From contig CAAGFS010000177.1 of NCBI GenBank assembly GCA_900769205.1, positions 1 to 5,571 of the forward strand: a stretch of DNA of 5,571 nucleotides, read 5' to 3'. A model generated the notes under the pieces. That model made no database searches and had not been told where the DNA came from. It saw only the letters and a program-made list of their open reading frames with translations. Made by a program: the position numbers and the translations under genes. Source of the stretch: Clostridia bacterium. GTDB taxonomy: Bacteria > Bacillota > Clostridia > Christensenellales > CAG-917. Below are positions 5,020-5,571 of this stretch, in pieces. The first letter of the stretch is position 1. The number at the start of each line of letters is the position of its first letter.

Positions 5020-5571
5020 ATGGAAAATTATCATAAAGAACTACATTGCAGTTTCTGCGGAAAGAGCGAAAGCGAAGTTGAGACCATCATCAACGGTCCC
5101 AACGGTATGACCATTTGCAACGAATGCATCGAAACTTGCGAGTATATTCTCAACAAAGGCAAGAGCGTCGATAATTCGGGGCTTAGCCTTTACACGCCAA
5201 AGGAAATAAAGGCAAAACTCGACGAGTATATCATCGGACAGGACAGCGCAAAACGCGTGTTGTCCGTTGCGGTGTACAATCATTATAAGCGCATAAGCCA
5301 GATAGGCGCCAAGAAAAACGACGACGGCGTCGTGATGGAAAAAAGCAACGTGCTTTTGCTTGGTCCCACCGGCTCGGGCAAAACTTTGCTTGCAAAAACC
5401 CTTGCGCAAATACTCAACGTTCCCTTTGCGGTGGCGGACGCGACCACTCTCACCGAAGCGGGCTACGTCGGCGAAGACGTTGAAAATATCCTTCTCAAGC
5501 TCATACAATCCGCAAACGGAGATTTGAAACGTGCTGAAATCGGCATCGTGTATATCGACGAGATCGACAAA
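5020..5571 (+). CDS. clpX: ClpX, AAA+ unfoldase of ClpXP, 3'-truncated
   Basis: These are the first 184 residues, about 43% of a usual ClpX (E. coli 424), cut by the window end with no stop. ClpX recognises and unfolds substrates and threads them into ClpP. The N-terminal zinc-binding domain has Cys10, Cys13, Cys33 and Cys36 (CSFCGK ... CNEC), which dimerises and binds adaptors and substrates in characterised ClpX. The usual linker LYTPKEIKAKLDEYIIGQD follows at 57-75. The AAA+ large domain shows Walker A GPTGSGKT (115-122), the pore-1 loop GYVG (148-151) and Walker B IVYIDEID (176-183). The window ends one residue later. The spacing between Cys13 and Cys33 is 19 residues, one more than in E. 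coli and B. subtilis ClpX. The sensor motifs and IGF loop that docks ClpP would lie beyond the window. The gene follows clpP with a 94-bp spacer, the usual order. Confidence 0.98.
   Translation, partial: MENYHKELHCSFCGKSESEVETIINGPNGMTICNECIETCEYILNKGKSVDNSGLSLYTPKEIKAKLDEYIIGQDSAKRVLSVAVYNHYKRISQIGAKKNDDGVVMEKSNVLLLGPTGSGKTLLAKTLAQILNVPFAVADATTLTEAGYVGEDVENILLKLIQSANGDLKRAEIGIVYIDEIDK

Noticed and set aside
5041..5508. A 155-codon open frame on the - strand inside clpX
   Set aside because: Antisense shadow of the zinc-binding and AAA+ regions of ClpX.

Overview
The window carries five protein-coding genes, two of them cut by the window edges. They suggest a low-to-mid GC bacterium of the Bacillota (Clostridia-like). 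The reasons are an RqcH-type NFACT protein, a ClpP/ClpX pair closest in sequence style to Bacillota orthologues, purine-rich GGAG/GGAGG ribosome binding sites, a consensus extended -10 promoter, and short U-tailed terminators. The taxonomic call is inference from gene content; no 16S or other marker lies in the window.

Layout. Positions 2-778 (+) hold the 3' part of a membrane PAP2-family phosphatase with an acidic C-terminal tail. It ends at a bidirectional terminator (about 800-828) shared with the convergent rqcH gene. Positions 811-2529 (-) encode a complete 572-residue RqcH/NFACT ribosome quality-control protein. A 241-bp divergent intergenic region (2530-2770) carries a near-consensus promoter for tig and a weaker candidate for rqcH. 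Then, all on the + strand, come trigger factor (tig, 2771-4165), clpP (4329-4925) and the first 184 codons of clpX (5020-5571, cut just after Walker B).

How the genes fit together. tig-clpP-clpX is a widely conserved bacterial neighbourhood, often followed by lon. Here it is flanked by a divergent rqcH. In Bacillus subtilis, RqcH adds alanine tails to nascent chains stuck on 50S subunits, and ClpXP is one of the proteases that degrades the tagged products. The window therefore joins a nascent-chain chaperone (trigger factor), a tagging factor (RqcH) and the protease that can consume the tagged chains (ClpXP).

The noncoding parts have structure beyond plain spacers. There are two overlapping dyads across the tig promoter, a perfect 10-bp dyad over a possible clpP promoter followed by two more hairpins in the clpP leader, and a long imperfect hairpin with an alternative pairing just upstream of the clpX ribosome binding site. 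No mobile element, CRISPR array, tRNA or rRNA was seen. The coding content is ordinary housekeeping proteostasis, and I see no clearly new biological system.
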